From Massospora cicadina (lineage: Eukaryota; Entomophthoromycota; Entomophthoromycetes; Entomophthorales; Entomophthoraceae): a DNA stretch of 64,000 nucleotides. Positions 32,401-43,834 of the stretch are shown in pieces (within the stretch, counting starts at the first letter, position 1; each line of letters begins with the position of its first letter). The notes below the pieces were generated by a model. It saw only the letters and a list, made by a program, of their open reading frames with translations. It was not told the origin of the DNA and did no database searches. The stretch is from assembly GCA_022478985.1 (NCBI GenBank), contig JAKSZP010009194.1:434001-498000 (forward strand), written 5' to 3'. Position numbers and translations under genes: made by a program.

Positions 32401-33660
32401 TTTTGGTCATCTTTGGCAAAAATTTCGGAGTATTGTTCAAAAACTCTTGCGCTTCATCCTTCTGTTGTTCTGATAATCCAGGTAATGATTTTTGAGGAAT
32501 TACAGCATGTGCATCAAGGCTCTCAGTCAGTAAACCAAACTCGGATAAATCTCCAAATTTTATAGCTGTTTTTAACTTATCCTCAGAAACAGATGCACAA
32601 ATGCGACTACTTGATTTTTCTTGACCTTAATACTTCACTAGGTCAAATTTTCTAATAATATCAATTTCCCCGTGCCCTTATAACAGTATTATAAATGCTA
32701 CACTAGGTTCCATCTGAGAACAATTCCAATGGGATAAAAATTTCCCATATAGTTCTGGAATATACAGCGTGGTCCCAGTCCTCATAACCAGTTGATGGCC
32801 TGGAGCTATTGTTGCATCCTTATTCACCCATAGATGTATTCCTCAATTTCATTTATGGCAGTTGGCATAGTGACTTTGATTTCCCCGCTGAATATATCCT
32901 ACTTGTATTATTCCATAGCATAAGATATATTGATAAAGTTTTTGTGACAGCTAATGGGCTTCTTATTGTCATAAGAGTAATAATTTATAAAGTGATTGGC
33001 CCAATATAGTCAAAATGTTTTCTTTAGTGTCACAAAAGATCCTATAAGCCCTTAAAACTAGCTTCAATTAATATGTCATTATTGGCGTTTGGAAGCACTA
33101 CTGTAGGTGTAGCTACTACCAAAGCATCAAATTGCAGTAGCAAGGCGCTGTAAGCTCCTTCACTCTTGGTTCTGTTAAGTCCCGCGGTATCATATTCCTA
33201 ATGGTGATCAATGTCCAGAGAAATTTTCAATTTCTTTCCCAATTTCGTGGAACAATGTCTACAGGTTCCCTGCTATTAAAAATAGCTACAACTTTGATCT
33301 TGTTGACCATAATGTCCACGTAAGTGCACTCAGAGTGTTAGAATCAATAGAGTTTACTAAGTGAATATGGGAAGAATGCAAAGAGTTAGGAGTGTGCTTC
33401 AGGATATTTCCAATACTAGGACATCCATTGATGAATGTGCCGATTGGCATAGCTATATTCACCCCTTTACAAGATTGGGGTATTTTCTGCATTGCTCAGC
33501 CCTTGTGCTGGAATATTCTCAAGTATTTGTTGCACATATGATTTAGCAACTACTTCAGAAGCTTTAGGTATGACAACTTTTAATCTGGGAGAGAGTTACC
33601 GCATGTACATTTGTAGAATCTTCATTTGATACTAAAATAAAATTTTTAAGTTATTAAACA
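32401..33660 (-). pseudogene. Element B protease-linker region, decayed
   Basis: Minus strand between RT and gag. The stretch 32400-32640 resembles the E and H linker (LPGLSEQQKDEAQEFLNNTPKFLPKMT, acidic and helical). No DTG is readable; minus 33286-33492 is the longest frame and has no family motif. Position implies protease plus linker. Confidence is low beyond that. Confidence 0.5.
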
Positions 33661-35818
33661 AGGCCCCATGGCTTGCGTATTCTTGTCAATCAGGTGGGAC
33701 TGGTGTTCCAGGCACAATTTAGCGTCCCATATCTATTGTTCTTGTTCTTTTCCCTCCTCCTGAAAATTATTGGGAAGGACTACAATGACATTATTCTGAC
33801 AGCCTTGGGAAGCAAAGTGTCCTTTATAATTGCAGTTATACCAAGTAATTTCATTCATTGGGCGTGAGTCCCTCATAATTTTAGGTTTGCTCAGTTTTCA
33901 CAGGTGGATCACTGTCAATCTTCTTATTGGTTTCAAAGGTTTTCCAGTAGAGCAACAGGTCCCGATCTGTACCCAGTATTAGGAGGGCCATAATTTTTTG
34001 AATATCTGCACAAATAATCAACCAATTTGGACTTTGCAAGGTTTTGCACAAAATCAGGCAATAAAGTGTCCAGCAAATTTTGTCAAAGCTGTACTGCATG
34101 TTGTATTGTAATCTTAACGTTAAGGTTTTCCTATAGCCTTTGCGCCTAGGTGAACTTGAGCTTCACAATTGGATTAATCCACAAATTCATCAATCGCTTT
34201 ATTATTCTTAAAGCACATATTCATAAACTTAGAATTTCCAATCAACATTCGTTTTGGACCCCCAAATTCGCAAAGCACAGCCTCTATGACTTTGGCATAA
34301 GTTGGTTTTCAACAATGTGATGCATAATTAACTGAATGCTCCAATAATCCAAGCAGCTGATCATAGTGGCCACTTTGTTACAATCTCCAGCCCTATAGAA
34401 TGGACATTTTGGAGCGTTTGACAAATGTGGTTATACTTCTATTCTTGTCAAAATCAGGTAGATTCACTGGTTTGTAAATTATTGTTTTCCCATCCAAGGG
34501 TTATCACGATTGCTTCTTGGTTGGCTTGAGCCTGGCTTACTAGGGTGCTGAGGCACTGCACCATGGTTTGAGGTGTTGGGGTTGGCCAAAGCCTCCATAT
34601 TACTAGGCATTTGTTGACGTGGCTCAGCATCCATTTCAGTAGCTACTTCCAAAGCTTCGACCTCATAATATTTTGAAGTGTTTTCAGTTGAGTGGTTCAT
34701 GGCACACTGGCAACATCCATTGTACAAAGCTCAGATTTGATCATAATTCACTTTCCCATTTGACACAATTTCTTTTTTAACTTTAATTTCGCAATTTCCT
34801 CAATTAAACTAGTAGTTTATAGCTGCAAGGTGCAAATAACTTGGTCATTTTCCTTAATTGCCTTCTTAAGATGGTTTACTTCTCCATGAAGAATTATATT
34901 GACTCATTAATAGAGTAGACATCTTCATTAAGATTTTTGATTTGGTGATTAAAATGTTCAATAGAGTCTTTGATTTTTTCATTCTCAGCCCATTGGCCTT
35001 TGAATTGTGTGTGCCAAAAGTTGATTTTTTCGCTGTATTCAACCTTCATATGTGAAATTTGGGCGCACAGTCATTGAGACTTGTTACAAAAATTATCGTT
35101 ATGGTTTAAACTCACCTTTTATTCTTCATGATTAAGCCTAATGAACTCTGAAGCATTAATGGAAGTTTGAGTGATATCGCTAACACAAAATTTGGTAACT
35201 CCTCTTTCCTCCAAAAATTGTCAAAGATGGGATTCAATCTGCTGTTTAGCTCTTGTGCTAATTCTGCTACCCAATCATCAGCCCAGTCGGCTAGAATATA
35301 ATTCGCCTCCATGCTAGAATGGACCTCAGCGAATTTGGCTTCTACTCAATCATTAAAGATTTGGCCCGCCTGGCTGGAGTTGCGTGATAAGTTTACCAAA
35401 TCAGTATTGGCCGCTTAATAGCAGGCACTTGTCATCTGAGAATTTCTGGAGGAGGGTGTACAAATTCGATTATTTATTGACAGATGTTCTCTATCCCAAT
35501 TAAATTGTTTCAGATTTGAGCTACATTCAATTGATGATGAGCTAGATATCTCATCCACAGCACATCTTGATGTCATTGGTGAAAAAAGGATTGCTACTAT
35601 TGTCCGTGGGCCCTTGTCCCATCTGATACCATCTTAACAATTGATGTTCAAGACGTTCCAGCTCTTCAGGTGAAATGGGCTCGTTATGGTAGGTAAAAAT
35701 AAGTACATCATTTCAATTGATCTGGGACACAGTCATTTCAGTATTCCCATTGGGACCAGTAATGGTTCTGAATAATTAATTGTGATTGCTCCCCTGCTCA
35801 GCATGGTCAATATCTGCG
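33661..35818 (-). pseudogene. Element B gag region, decayed
   Basis: Minus strand, by position next to the 5' LTR. Frames: 35112-35312 (ADWADDWVAELAQELNSRL), 34479-34727, a Pro/Asn/Gln-rich linker (ANPNTSNHGAVPQHPSKPG), and 33881-34099 (LLLYWKTFETNKK). The stretch 34790-35110 is helix-like and broken. No zinc knuckle is readable. Many stops. Confidence 0.5.
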
Positions 35819-35820
35819 TT

Positions 35821-35837
35821 CCCAGCCATGAGCACCA
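35821..35837 (-). promoter_or_regulatory. Element B primer-binding site
   Basis: Minus strand TGGTGCTCATGGCTGGG, 2 nt inside the 5' LTR (LTR edge 35840). The core TGGTGCTCA is the same as in E and H; the 3' part differs. Confidence 0.7.
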
Positions 35838-35839
35838 CT

Positions 35840-35975
35840 TGTTGAAGTTTTGGCCTACTTTGGATGACTGACTCTTCTTCTGAGGTAATGTAGAGTTTCA
35901 AGGATTTATTTTATGGCAACAATAGACCAGACGGTGACAATAGTTAGGATATTAACTCCTTGGCAATACCGCTTC
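35840..35975 (-). repeat. Element B 5' LTR, piece left of LINE L1
   Basis: 136 bp matching the first part of 6313-7192 (TGTTGAAGTTTTGGCCTACTTTGG... to CTTGGCAATACCGCTTC). The last 16 bp (35960-35975) are the L1 target duplication. Confidence 0.85.
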
Positions 35976-36044
35976 TTTTTTTAGTACTAGATGGTCCCAA
36001 CCTGAGGGGGATTCATCGATGTTTATTAAATTATTCCTGGGCTC

Positions 36045-36701
36045 CTAAGAGCCTGAGGCGAGGGAAGGGGAGGAAGGAGGCATCGAGTAAAGGAGGGGGT
36101 TTTCGCGCCAGAGCCGTGCTGCAGTGACAACTGAGCGGGGGAGGGTTGGCGACACAGTGCAGACCTTCAGGGCCATCTCAAAGTGTACCTGAAAGTGGGT
36201 GATCATGTGTGGAAGGGTCCACACCTGCTGGTCAAAGGCAGCACGAAGGAAGGAGTTATGGATGGTCCAGATGGCTGTGGCATAGGTGAGGACACGGAGG
36301 GGTTGGTGGCAACCAGGCAACGTCTGCTCAAACATGAGGTCTTGCACAGGGTTTCCAGACCAGGGCTGAGCATGGATGAGCGCGCGGGCCTTTGGACAAA
36401 ATGTGGCGACACCTGGACAGGTGAAAAAACGATGGAGGTGGGAGTCAATAGGCTCCGCACAGCAGGGGTAGCTTCGGTGCTGGAAGGTGGGGCCAGTCTG
36501 GTCCCCTGTCCCGTATGAACAGTGGAGCACCCTCCATAAGATGTTGGACACCTTTGCTGACAGGATGAGGTGATAGACGTCCTTCCACAATTCCTTAAGG
36601 TTGAATCTCACGGAGGGAGGGAGGAGCTCAAGGAGTCTAGGGCAGATGGAAGGTCGATCTTGGGGGTTGAGGCGAGTTGTGACAACTTGTCCATTGTGCA
36701 C
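36045..36701 (-). pseudogene. L1 ORF2 C-terminal domain
   Basis: Minus-strand open frame of 218 codons, the last part of ORF2. It has FNLKELWKDVYHLILSAKV, WRVLHCSYGTGDQ, then YPCCAEPIDSHLHRFFTCPG, the Cys/His pattern of the zinc-binding region (zf-RVT-like) at the end of many LINE ORF2 proteins. The frame ends at 36045, about 70 bp before the tail. Plus-strand frames over these bases are shadows. Confidence 0.78.
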
Positions 36702-38600
36702 AATTGCATGGCGATGGGGGCTGAGGCCAGGGGCATCCCTTCTGTATGGGAAGGCATGGTGGATCCGCGCGCCTACTCATTTCAGGGCAAGGAGAGCCTG
36801 GTTCCAGTAGGGGAATGAGAATGGTTTCAGGCGATGACCTGGGTGGTTTGTGAGCCACTCCCCTAATGAGGTCAGAGATGCTCTGGGAAGACCCATAGCT
36901 GCTGACACTGACTGGCGGAGGGCGGGCGCCCATTGGGGCATGGGGGTCGCGTCCCAGCAGACAATCGGCCATAGGAACTTCAGGAATATTGTGGTGGCGT
37001 GGGATCGCGTGTCCAGAAGCCCTAGGCCCCCTTCATTGCAGGGTCAGGAAATGGTTGAGAGGGCCATTGGTGGATGGTTTGAGCCCCAGATCCAACAGCG
37101 GAGGAGTACATTGAGCCGCGTATAAAAGGCATCTGTGAATGGGCAGACGTGCGCTAGGAACCAGACTTTGGAGAGGAGGAACACATTGGCCATTAGAGCT
37201 TGACCCTGGGGGGTGATGTGCCACCGGTTCCAGCTGGAAATCCTGAAGTTAACTGCTGCGAGGAGCAAGTCCTCATTGTCCTTTAGCGCAACTCCTTGTT
37301 GGTTGATGAGAACGCCCAGGTGACGGAAGGTACCGCGCAGAGGTTCAATACCTAATGGTGGGGGAAGTTGAGGGAGCCGACCTGTACAACTGTTGTCTTG
37401 GAGGTGTTGACCATGGCGTTGGACGCCTTGGTGTACCTCTCAATGGTCACAGCAGCTAGGGCAACATCCCCAGGGCAGCCAAATGCAATGGCGGTGTCAT
37501 CTGCAAATGCCATGGTGCGGGTGGGGGCTTTACCTGGGACCAGAATCCCTGTTAGCTTGTCCTGTAAGGAGGCCAAGAGGGGGTCGAGGTTGATGTTAAA
37601 AAGGATAGGGCTCAGGGGGTCCCCTTTCCGGAGACCTTGTCCAACTGGTACTGCCATTGTAAAACCCATTGGCGCCAGTACTCTGGTGTGGAGCTGGTCA
37701 TAGAGCGCTGATATCCAGCGCCTAGCTGCGGGGGGGAGATGGAAGCGGACTAGGGAAGCATCAATATACTTCCAGGCCACTCAATCATATGCTTTCTCCA
37801 TATTCAGGAGAGCCACAAAGCCATTCACCTTACGAGAGTTAGCAGTCAAAGTCACGTGAAGGTCATTATAGTTGTCCCATAGCGACCTCCCCAGAATAAA
37901 ACCGTTCTGGGATGGGGAGAGGCGAGGTGACACCCATTTGGTGATGCAGTTGGCCAGAAACTTCGTGAAGAGCTTGTGGACTGTGTAGATCAACGCTATG
38001 GGGCGCCAGTTTGCCAGGTTCTCACGGTCTGACTTCTTGTGAATGAGGGTCGTGATTGAGCCTCTGGAGTCGGGGAGGACCTCGCCATTCACCAAGAGTG
38101 CAGCGAAGAGGTCGCGGAGGGTCCTGGCTATCACCGCAGGTTCCAGAAGGTACACCTCGAAGGGAATTCCATCTGGGCCTGGGGCTTTAAGCCGTGGGTA
38201 TTTCAGAAGGGTTTCCATCACCTCCTGGATGAAAATAGGCGCCAGTAGAGCCTCATCAGCCCGTGGGTCAATGGGCGGCTCTGGAGCCCACCACAGGAAG
38301 GCTTGGATGTCTGACGGGTCCACCTGGGTGGCATGGAAGAGGCTGGAGTAGAAGTGGTGTAGTTCCTGTGTGATTTCCTCCTTATACGAAGTGGATGTAG
38401 TGCCAATCTTCAGTGCATTAATATCCTGCGCTGTTGACCGGGCTTTTTGTTTCTTAAAGAAGAAACGGGTGGGGCGTTCCCATTGAGCATAGTAACGAGA
38501 TGTTGTAAAGTTTGCTTCCCGTTCTTCCTGCAGTGTGAGCTCCAAGCGGAGTGCTTCCTGCACAGATTCCCAGTCTTCCAACCAACTGGGAGAGGGTGAA
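36702..38600 (-). pseudogene. L1 ORF2 reverse transcriptase
   Basis: Minus strand. 37781-38581: N-terminal helices (EERE-ANFTTSRYYAQWERPTRFFFKKQK), LKAPGPDGIPFEVY, LANWRPIALIYTVHKLFTKFLANCI, SQNGFILGRSLWDN, ending at KAYD. An in-frame TGA follows where a Trp codon is expected, then 37352-37780 continues with VAWKYIDASLVRF, GLRKGDPLSPILFNINLDPLL and AFADDTAIAF; the catalytic FADD is at 37496-37507. The thumb and connection are in shifted frames at 36640-37350. The enzyme would prime reverse transcription at the nicked target. Confidence 0.9.
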
Positions 38601-39576
38601 GGCTGGCAGTTTCACTCCAGATGTCTGATTCTGGCTTCCGTCCTTTTAACTCTGGCGCGAGCTGCGGTCATCTGGGCTTTGGCACAGTTGTAAGCAACGC
38701 GGGTGATGCCCTCCTTGATCACCGCCCATCTAGCCTTGCGGTCAAGCAGGTGGGGTGGGGGGAGGTTAGAGTCTACCGGATGGTCATAGACAGCTTCTCC
38801 TTAGTGAAGGGGTTGTTGAGAAGAGCTGGGGCAACCCTAGGCCAGAACCTACGTGACAGTCTAGGCGTGGTGGTGAGGACAACGGTGTTTGACCTGTGAT
38901 CACTCAGATGGTTGTCGTGAGAGATGGGAGAGGATATGCGGCCAATTAGCAGGGGGCCAATCAGTGCCATATCTATGTGTGACGCTGACTGGAAAGCTCC
39001 TCCATCATACTGGATCCTAGTCATACAACCTAGGCCAGATGCAGAGGGTGGAAGCGCATCCATAAAGCCACTCAGGCGAAAGAAATCCTGGAGGCGACTT
39101 GATCCAGGGCGTTCCTTTGCTGCAGGGGGGTAAAAGTCATGGACGCGACTTATGATTGTGTTGAAATCTCCCAAGAGGACTTTATTCCGTGGGAGATTGA
39201 GTTGGACGAGCTCTTACAAGAGCCGGTTTTGCTCTTGACCTGCATTAGGCAGGTAGATGCTTGCAGCGAAGAAAGAGAACTCATGAGTGGTGAGTTTGGC
39301 TAGTATGAGGCGGCCACCTAGATATTGTGAAAAAGAATGGGTTTTAACCTGGGGATTCAAAACAATAAGGGCGGCATGGTTTGTCCAGAAGGAGTTGCCT
39401 CCAGACTGTTCATTCCATGCAGATTGTTCGTGGGGGAGGATATGGGGCTCCTGGACAGCAGCGATGTCAATTTGTGCTGACCTGAAGTTGCGGAGGAGGT
39501 GGGCTCTCCACTTAAAGTCCTGCAACCCATTCGCGTTGATGGATTGCAGGGCCAGGGTGCTGCCGTGGGGACCCAT
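38601..39576 (-). pseudogene. L1 ORF2 apurinic-type endonuclease
   Basis: Minus strand. 39214-39576 opens with Met then LALQSINANGLQDFKWRAHLL, followed by DIAAVQEPHI (catalytic Glu) and FSFFAASIYLPNA. An in-frame TAA (a CAA position) near 39212 separates it from 38773-39174, MGDFNTIISRVHDF (catalytic Asp/Asn), SHIDMALIG and NHLSDHRSNTVVL (SDH end). It would nick target DNA. Apart from the one stop the domain looks complete. I take the Met at about 39576 as the ORF2 start. Confidence 0.85.
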
Positions 39577-39639
39577 AGCTGTTCCCCTCCATGTCCTGGG
39601 GGTTGCCAGCGCTTAAACCTGCTGCTGTGAGGCGGCTAG

Positions 39640-42290
39640 TTTTGAGTCCTTTAGCTTGACTATTAGCTGCAATCCGTGAGGAGCGTCGAGGGTTCTGAGG
39701 GGAAGGAGAGGGTGGGGGGCAGAGGACCCAGTAAGCCAGCCTAGGATGCTGCCCCGCTCCGTTGCAGGTGAAGGACCTGAGGGTGCTCAACGGCGACCTC
39801 CGCGGTGTCCCCATTTGATGGGTCTGAGTCCATATTCACTTCCTCCAACACTGCAAAGGAGCCGCGCAAAATGGACTGTGGGGTTGAGGTAGGACTCTTT
39901 GAGGTGGCACTTCTACCGCAGGCCGCGGGTTGCCAGTCCATGCTGGTGAGCATAGCTCCATTGGAAGCTGAGGGTTGATGCGATAAATTGCTGGTGGAGG
40001 TTAGTGGGGGTGCCGCGGAGCCCTGAGTGGGGGTGGCTGATGAGGGGCGCCCTGTGGGAGATGCCTTGCGCTTGGTGAGAGAGGGAGTTGACTCTGGGAA
40101 ATTGGAGGGGGTGCCCACTGGAAGGGGGCATGAGTGCGAAGGTATCCCACACCAATAGTGGGGTTAGCTGTTTCAACTGCTAGGCGTAAAGCCTCAGGGG
40201 ACAGGTCTTATATGGGAACCCATTGTGTGGGTTTTGGAAAAGCTGCTGCGGCCACGTGGGATCGTTTTTGGCCTGGTTTAGGCCCCTGGGTGGTGGCTAA
40301 GAGGGCTTGTTTTTGAGCTGTGCAGCCACTATACAGGTGTCCAAGGGCGTTACACCATGAACACCGGGGGCGCGCCTGATCAGGGTCAACAAAAAAGATC
40401 TCAGGGCATGCCCCAACTACCGCCACATGAGGAATAACCTCAATGTTGCGGGATACAGTGGGGGAGGGGATGAACGATGCCCTAGCAGTGCGAGCTCTTT
40501 GGGTGGGAGCATAGTAAGAGGGGATGCTAAAGTCCACTGAAAGAACAGACCCAAACTCCATTAAACCACGATGGAGCGCCATTTTAGAGACTCAGGATCA
40601 ACAGTCGTTGGTAGGTAGAAAAAGTATCCCATGAAATTTTCTCCAGGTGAGAGCGTGTGCAGGAGATGTAAAGAGATCTACGCGGAATAATGACCTGGAG
40701 GGTGGCAGCATGGTCAGCAAGGGCAGCTTCAGTGAAGCCCACATCAATTTAGTGGCCCTCCACTGAATCATGGATGGTGGTGTTAATTGGGAATGTCTCT
40801 GAGATCACTGCAAAGTATGAGAAGTAATCCTCCACATAGAATTTAACAGGGTTATGCTCATAATAAAGGCGAATCGTATGGGAGAGGGTTGAGTGAGGTA
40901 GAGCTTTTTGCGCTCTAGTTTCGGCCCATTTCTTTTGACATCAGCAATAAAAGCCACTTCACGGGGATCAGCTTTGGGTAGAGTTGGTGCCAGAGGTTTT
41001 TGCCACGCCCCAGTGGCTCCTTTGGTACATTTGTGTTTGCTTTGGGCTGCAATTGTGGGTTGAATGCAAGCTGGTGGTTTGGACAAGTTTGCAGAGTTCC
41101 CCTGTTGCTGGAATGTTTGAGCAGTTGCTGGTGGCATATTAAATTGAGGGGCGAATTGTTGGGCCTCGCTAAATTGAGGAGGCCCATCCAGATTGGAATT
41201 AACTCCAGCCAATTGGGAGGAGGGCGATGTTTCATCACCATCCCAATCTATTTGGGTAAATTCAACCCGAGTATTTGCTGTGATTTCGTGGGCAAAACTC
41301 ACTGGCTGATTGGTGAATTGGTCGTTTTCAGCATATGGAGATAAAGTGCCGACTTGAGAAGTGTCGATTATGGGGTTTAAATGGGACGGGTGGGATTAGA
41401 ACTGGTGTGAAGTTCTAAAATCTGAACCATTTGAATCCCCATTGGGAAGAGTAGATTGTCCCAATTTGGTGCTTAGTGAACCAGAATGTGCGGCTAATCC
41501 AACCTTACATCTAAGGGTTTGGGGGTCAGGTGATTGTTGGGCCTCGCTAAATTGGGGAGGCCCATCCAGATTGGAATTAACTCCAGCCAATTGGGAGGAG
41601 GGCGATGTTTCATCACCATCCCAATCTATTTGGGTAAATTCAGCCCGAGTATTTGCTGTGATTTCGTGGGCAAAACTCACTGGCTGATTGGTGAATTGGT
41701 CGTTTTCAGCATATGGAGATAAAGTGCCAACTTGAGAAGTGCCGATTATGGGGTTTAAATGGGATGGGTGAGATTGGAACTGGTGTGAAGTTCCAAAATC
41801 CGAACCATTTGAATCCTCATTGGGAAGAGTAGATTGTCCCAATTTGGTGCTTAGTGAACCAGAATGTGCGGCTAATCCAACCTTACATCCGAGGGTTCGT
41901 GGGCCAGGTAGCTGGGTATCGCACCTCATGGAGGGATCCAGAAACACGGCGTCAGCAATAATAGATGGGGCTGAATTAGCTGACACAATGGGGGAGGTGA
42001 ATGCCTGGATGGGCTGAGTTGCATTCAACTGAGCAGACGCCATTAAATCAGCGTGGGTGATGGCCTCCTTGGTTGGAGAGGGGCCCAGCGGGTTGGTGGG
42101 AGGTAGCGCATGCAGAGCTGTTGGGCGTGCAGGTTGCAGAAGTGCAATCAGTTGAACTGGCGCTAGTTGAAATAGCTCCAGGTTGGGGGTGGTGCCTGCT
42201 TTCACAGCCGCTGCTTGAGAGCGGGTGATTCTGGTTGACCCTGAGGTGGGTAACTGGGGGTTGCTTCATTTGGGGTGGTGCTGGCTCATT
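39640..42290 (-). pseudogene. L1 ORF1, with a CCHC knuckle and an internal duplication
   Basis: Minus strand. Reading from the 5' end: 41396-42205 (Gln/Ala/Pro/Thr-rich, ISRANEPAP start region near 42270), 40805-41302, then a broken segment, 40208-40582 (SVLSVDFSIPSYYAP, then CSWCNALGHLYSGC, a CX2CX4HX4C knuckle at 40322-40363) and a Ser/Pro-rich tail 39741-40118. The first two frames are the same frame interrupted by one TAA in the first copy of a 378-bp tandem duplication (CAA in the other copy). Frameshifts occur near 40600-40800 and 40150. ORF1 proteins of this clade bind the LINE RNA. Confidence 0.8.
41161..41914 (-). repeat. 378-bp in-frame tandem duplication in L1 ORF1
   Basis: Copies 41161-41538 and 41539-about 41914. 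'gggcctcgctaaattg' recurs at exactly 378 bp, that is 126 codons, so the frame is kept. The repeated protein segment includes FAHEITANTR-EFTQIDWDGDETSP and GLAAHSGSLSTKLGQSTLPN. The copies differ at a modest number of sites, including CAA in one and TAA in the other. Confidence 0.9.
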
Positions 42291-42439
42291 TGGACGAGCC
42301 CGCGGGTTCTTTTGCGGGGTTTCCCGCCATATTTGCTAATAATTTTCGTAAATCTCTTTAGTAGAGCTAAATTTCAAGGCTGAATTGATTTTCAAAAAGT
42401 GATGCTTAGCAGAAAGAGATAATTTGACAATACCACTTC

Positions 42440-43190
42440 AAAGCCATATTCTTCTGTCATTACTTGGACAATGGCTTTCTGCCAAGATCCTTCTGATCCC
42501 AAGTAAATTCTAGACTTAATACAACGTAAAAGTATTTAAATACAAAAAGATCTTAGTTTAAACTATGAGCTTGTGGTAATAATTTATTTGTACTTTATTA
42601 GTATTAACTTGAAGATAATTTATAGGGTTCAATGTTCGCAACATCTTACACATGACGTCATATTTTCAATGGCCCTTGGCCATAGAAAAACGTAATAAGA
42701 TCATCTGAGGGTTTACATTTCTTTCAACTGGAGCATCTAGCATGGCCTCAGGGTCAGTGTCAAACTCATAATATCTCAATACAGCATTTCTGACGCATCT
42801 GAAAATAGTTGAACCAATGCTCCTCTCAAGCAATTGGCAGCACATACTAAGGCGATTTGTACACTAATTAGTAATTAATTTGATCAAAAAACTTGATTGA
42901 CATTAAAAGCTAATTTTTGACATAGACCAACAAAGTCTACATGCCCAAGTCATCAAGTCAACTATTTTTATTAAGTCCGAATTAACCAACAAAGCCCTCA
43001 GGCCCATGTCACCATAGTCAAGTATTAAGTGGAATTGGTAGACCACGGATCCCAAGCTTTGCATAGATGTAGGATATTCCTGATCCATAATCACTGATAT
43101 CTTTGATATGATCTATATTAAATTAAGCATGTTAACGTTATTAAGTTCCTATCAAATATCCAATGATTAGGTCCAGTCAACTACTCAACA
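42440..43190 (-). repeat. Element B 5' LTR, piece right of LINE L1
   Basis: Continues the match to 6450-7192 and ends CTACTCAACA. It is followed by GTCCC (43191-43195), the duplication made by B. Confidence 0.85.
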
Positions 43191-43195
43191 GTCCC

Positions 43196-43834
43196 ACATC
43201 ACTGCTATGAAGCCCACCGCTGAATAAAGGGTGACAAAGAACCACATAGAAGGATGGTGCACAGAAGAGCTCAAGCAAAGAATGGAATGTATTTTGCTAA
43301 TTTAACCTCTTAGTCGGCAAATGGGACTAAATAAATGCATATATACAAAATAAAACGAACATATTTTTATTAAACCAAATGGCCACCAAGGATTTTTTCT
43401 CGTGGAAACATAATTAAACACTTGGGGGGCTGTTGATAGGTAGAAGTGGTGCTAAGCCTAGGCGAACCAATAGGCGTATGCTGCCATCAGCCAGGGTCCT
43501 GTAACTCAAGGTTTCTGAACTTGAGTTATATATTGCAAATTGACTCATCCTAATTTACCAATTTTATAAATGGAACGGATTTTTAATCCCTGTTTCCCAA
43601 GCAACTGAATTGAACCATCAACGTTGAGTACATATCTGGTGCCTTTTAACGCCTTGATGTAACGCCAGTCTGAGCATAACATACATCCCCTTGACCACCC
43701 TGGTCATATCTAGCCAGTACCCAGTGTTGTTCTAGGGTATGTTTTAGGTCAGGAAGGCTTTGCAACTTGACGGCCTCCTGATGACCAGCCTTGTCCTTAC
43801 AATTTGCGCCCTCAATCATTATTAAGCCATGAAA
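43196..43834 (-). repeat. Element A 5' LTR, piece right of element B
   Basis: Continues the match to 584-1290 from 'acatcactgctatgaagcccaccgc' on (compare 'acaccactgctacggaacccaccgc' near 641). With 6259-6312 it makes an LTR of about 693 bp. GCCAT follows at 43835-43839. Confidence 0.78.

Larger units (their letters stand above)
35976..42423 (-). mobile_element. LINE L1 (Tad1-like), inserted in the 5' LTR of B
   Basis: 6.4-kb non-LTR element on the minus strand. Flanking 16-mers TTGGCAATACCGCTTC (35960-35975) and TTGACAATACCACTTC (42424-42439) agree at 14 of 16 and belong to B's LTR. The minus-strand 3' end is a short A tail (seven T on +, 35976-35982), with AATAAA at 36022-36027. ORF1 has a CCHC knuckle, ORF2 endonuclease, RT and a C-terminal Cys/His region, which is the layout of fungal Tad1-clade LINEs. 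The full-length appearance suggests complete reverse transcription at insertion. Confidence 0.88.
6313..43190 (-). mobile_element. Ty3/gypsy element B, inserted in the 5' LTR of A and itself broken by C, D and L1
   Basis: Span of 36.9 kb of which roughly 9-10 kb is B itself. LTRs are 6313-7192 and 35840-35975 plus 42440-43190. Both begin TGTTGAAGTTTT and end CTACTCAACA, and the flanks are GTCCC at 6308-6312 and GTCCC at 43191-43195. On the minus strand the order is 5' LTR, primer site, gag, protease/linker, RT, RNase H, integrase, long spacer, polypurine tract, 3' LTR. C is in the 3' spacer, D in the RNase H/thumb region, L1 in the 5' LTR. No chromodomain is seen. Confidence 0.85.
584..43834 (-). 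mobile_element. Ty3/gypsy element A (chromovirus), outermost member of the nest
   Basis: Full span of the outermost element; its own bases are 584-6312 and 43196-43834. On the minus strand the order is 5' LTR, gag region, protease, RT, RNase H, integrase with chromodomain, 3' LTR, as in Ty3/gypsy. The flanks are GCCAT at 579-583 and GCCAT at 43835-43839. The two LTRs are about 707 and 693 bp once the inserted element B is removed, which supports the reconstruction. All genes are heavily degraded by stops and frameshifts, and the LTRs are clearly more diverged than those of C or E, consistent with A being the oldest. Confidence 0.8.

Noticed and set aside
41000..41722. Plus-strand frames in L1 ORF1
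   Set aside because: Antisense to ORF1; they repeat only because the underlying 378-bp unit is duplicated.
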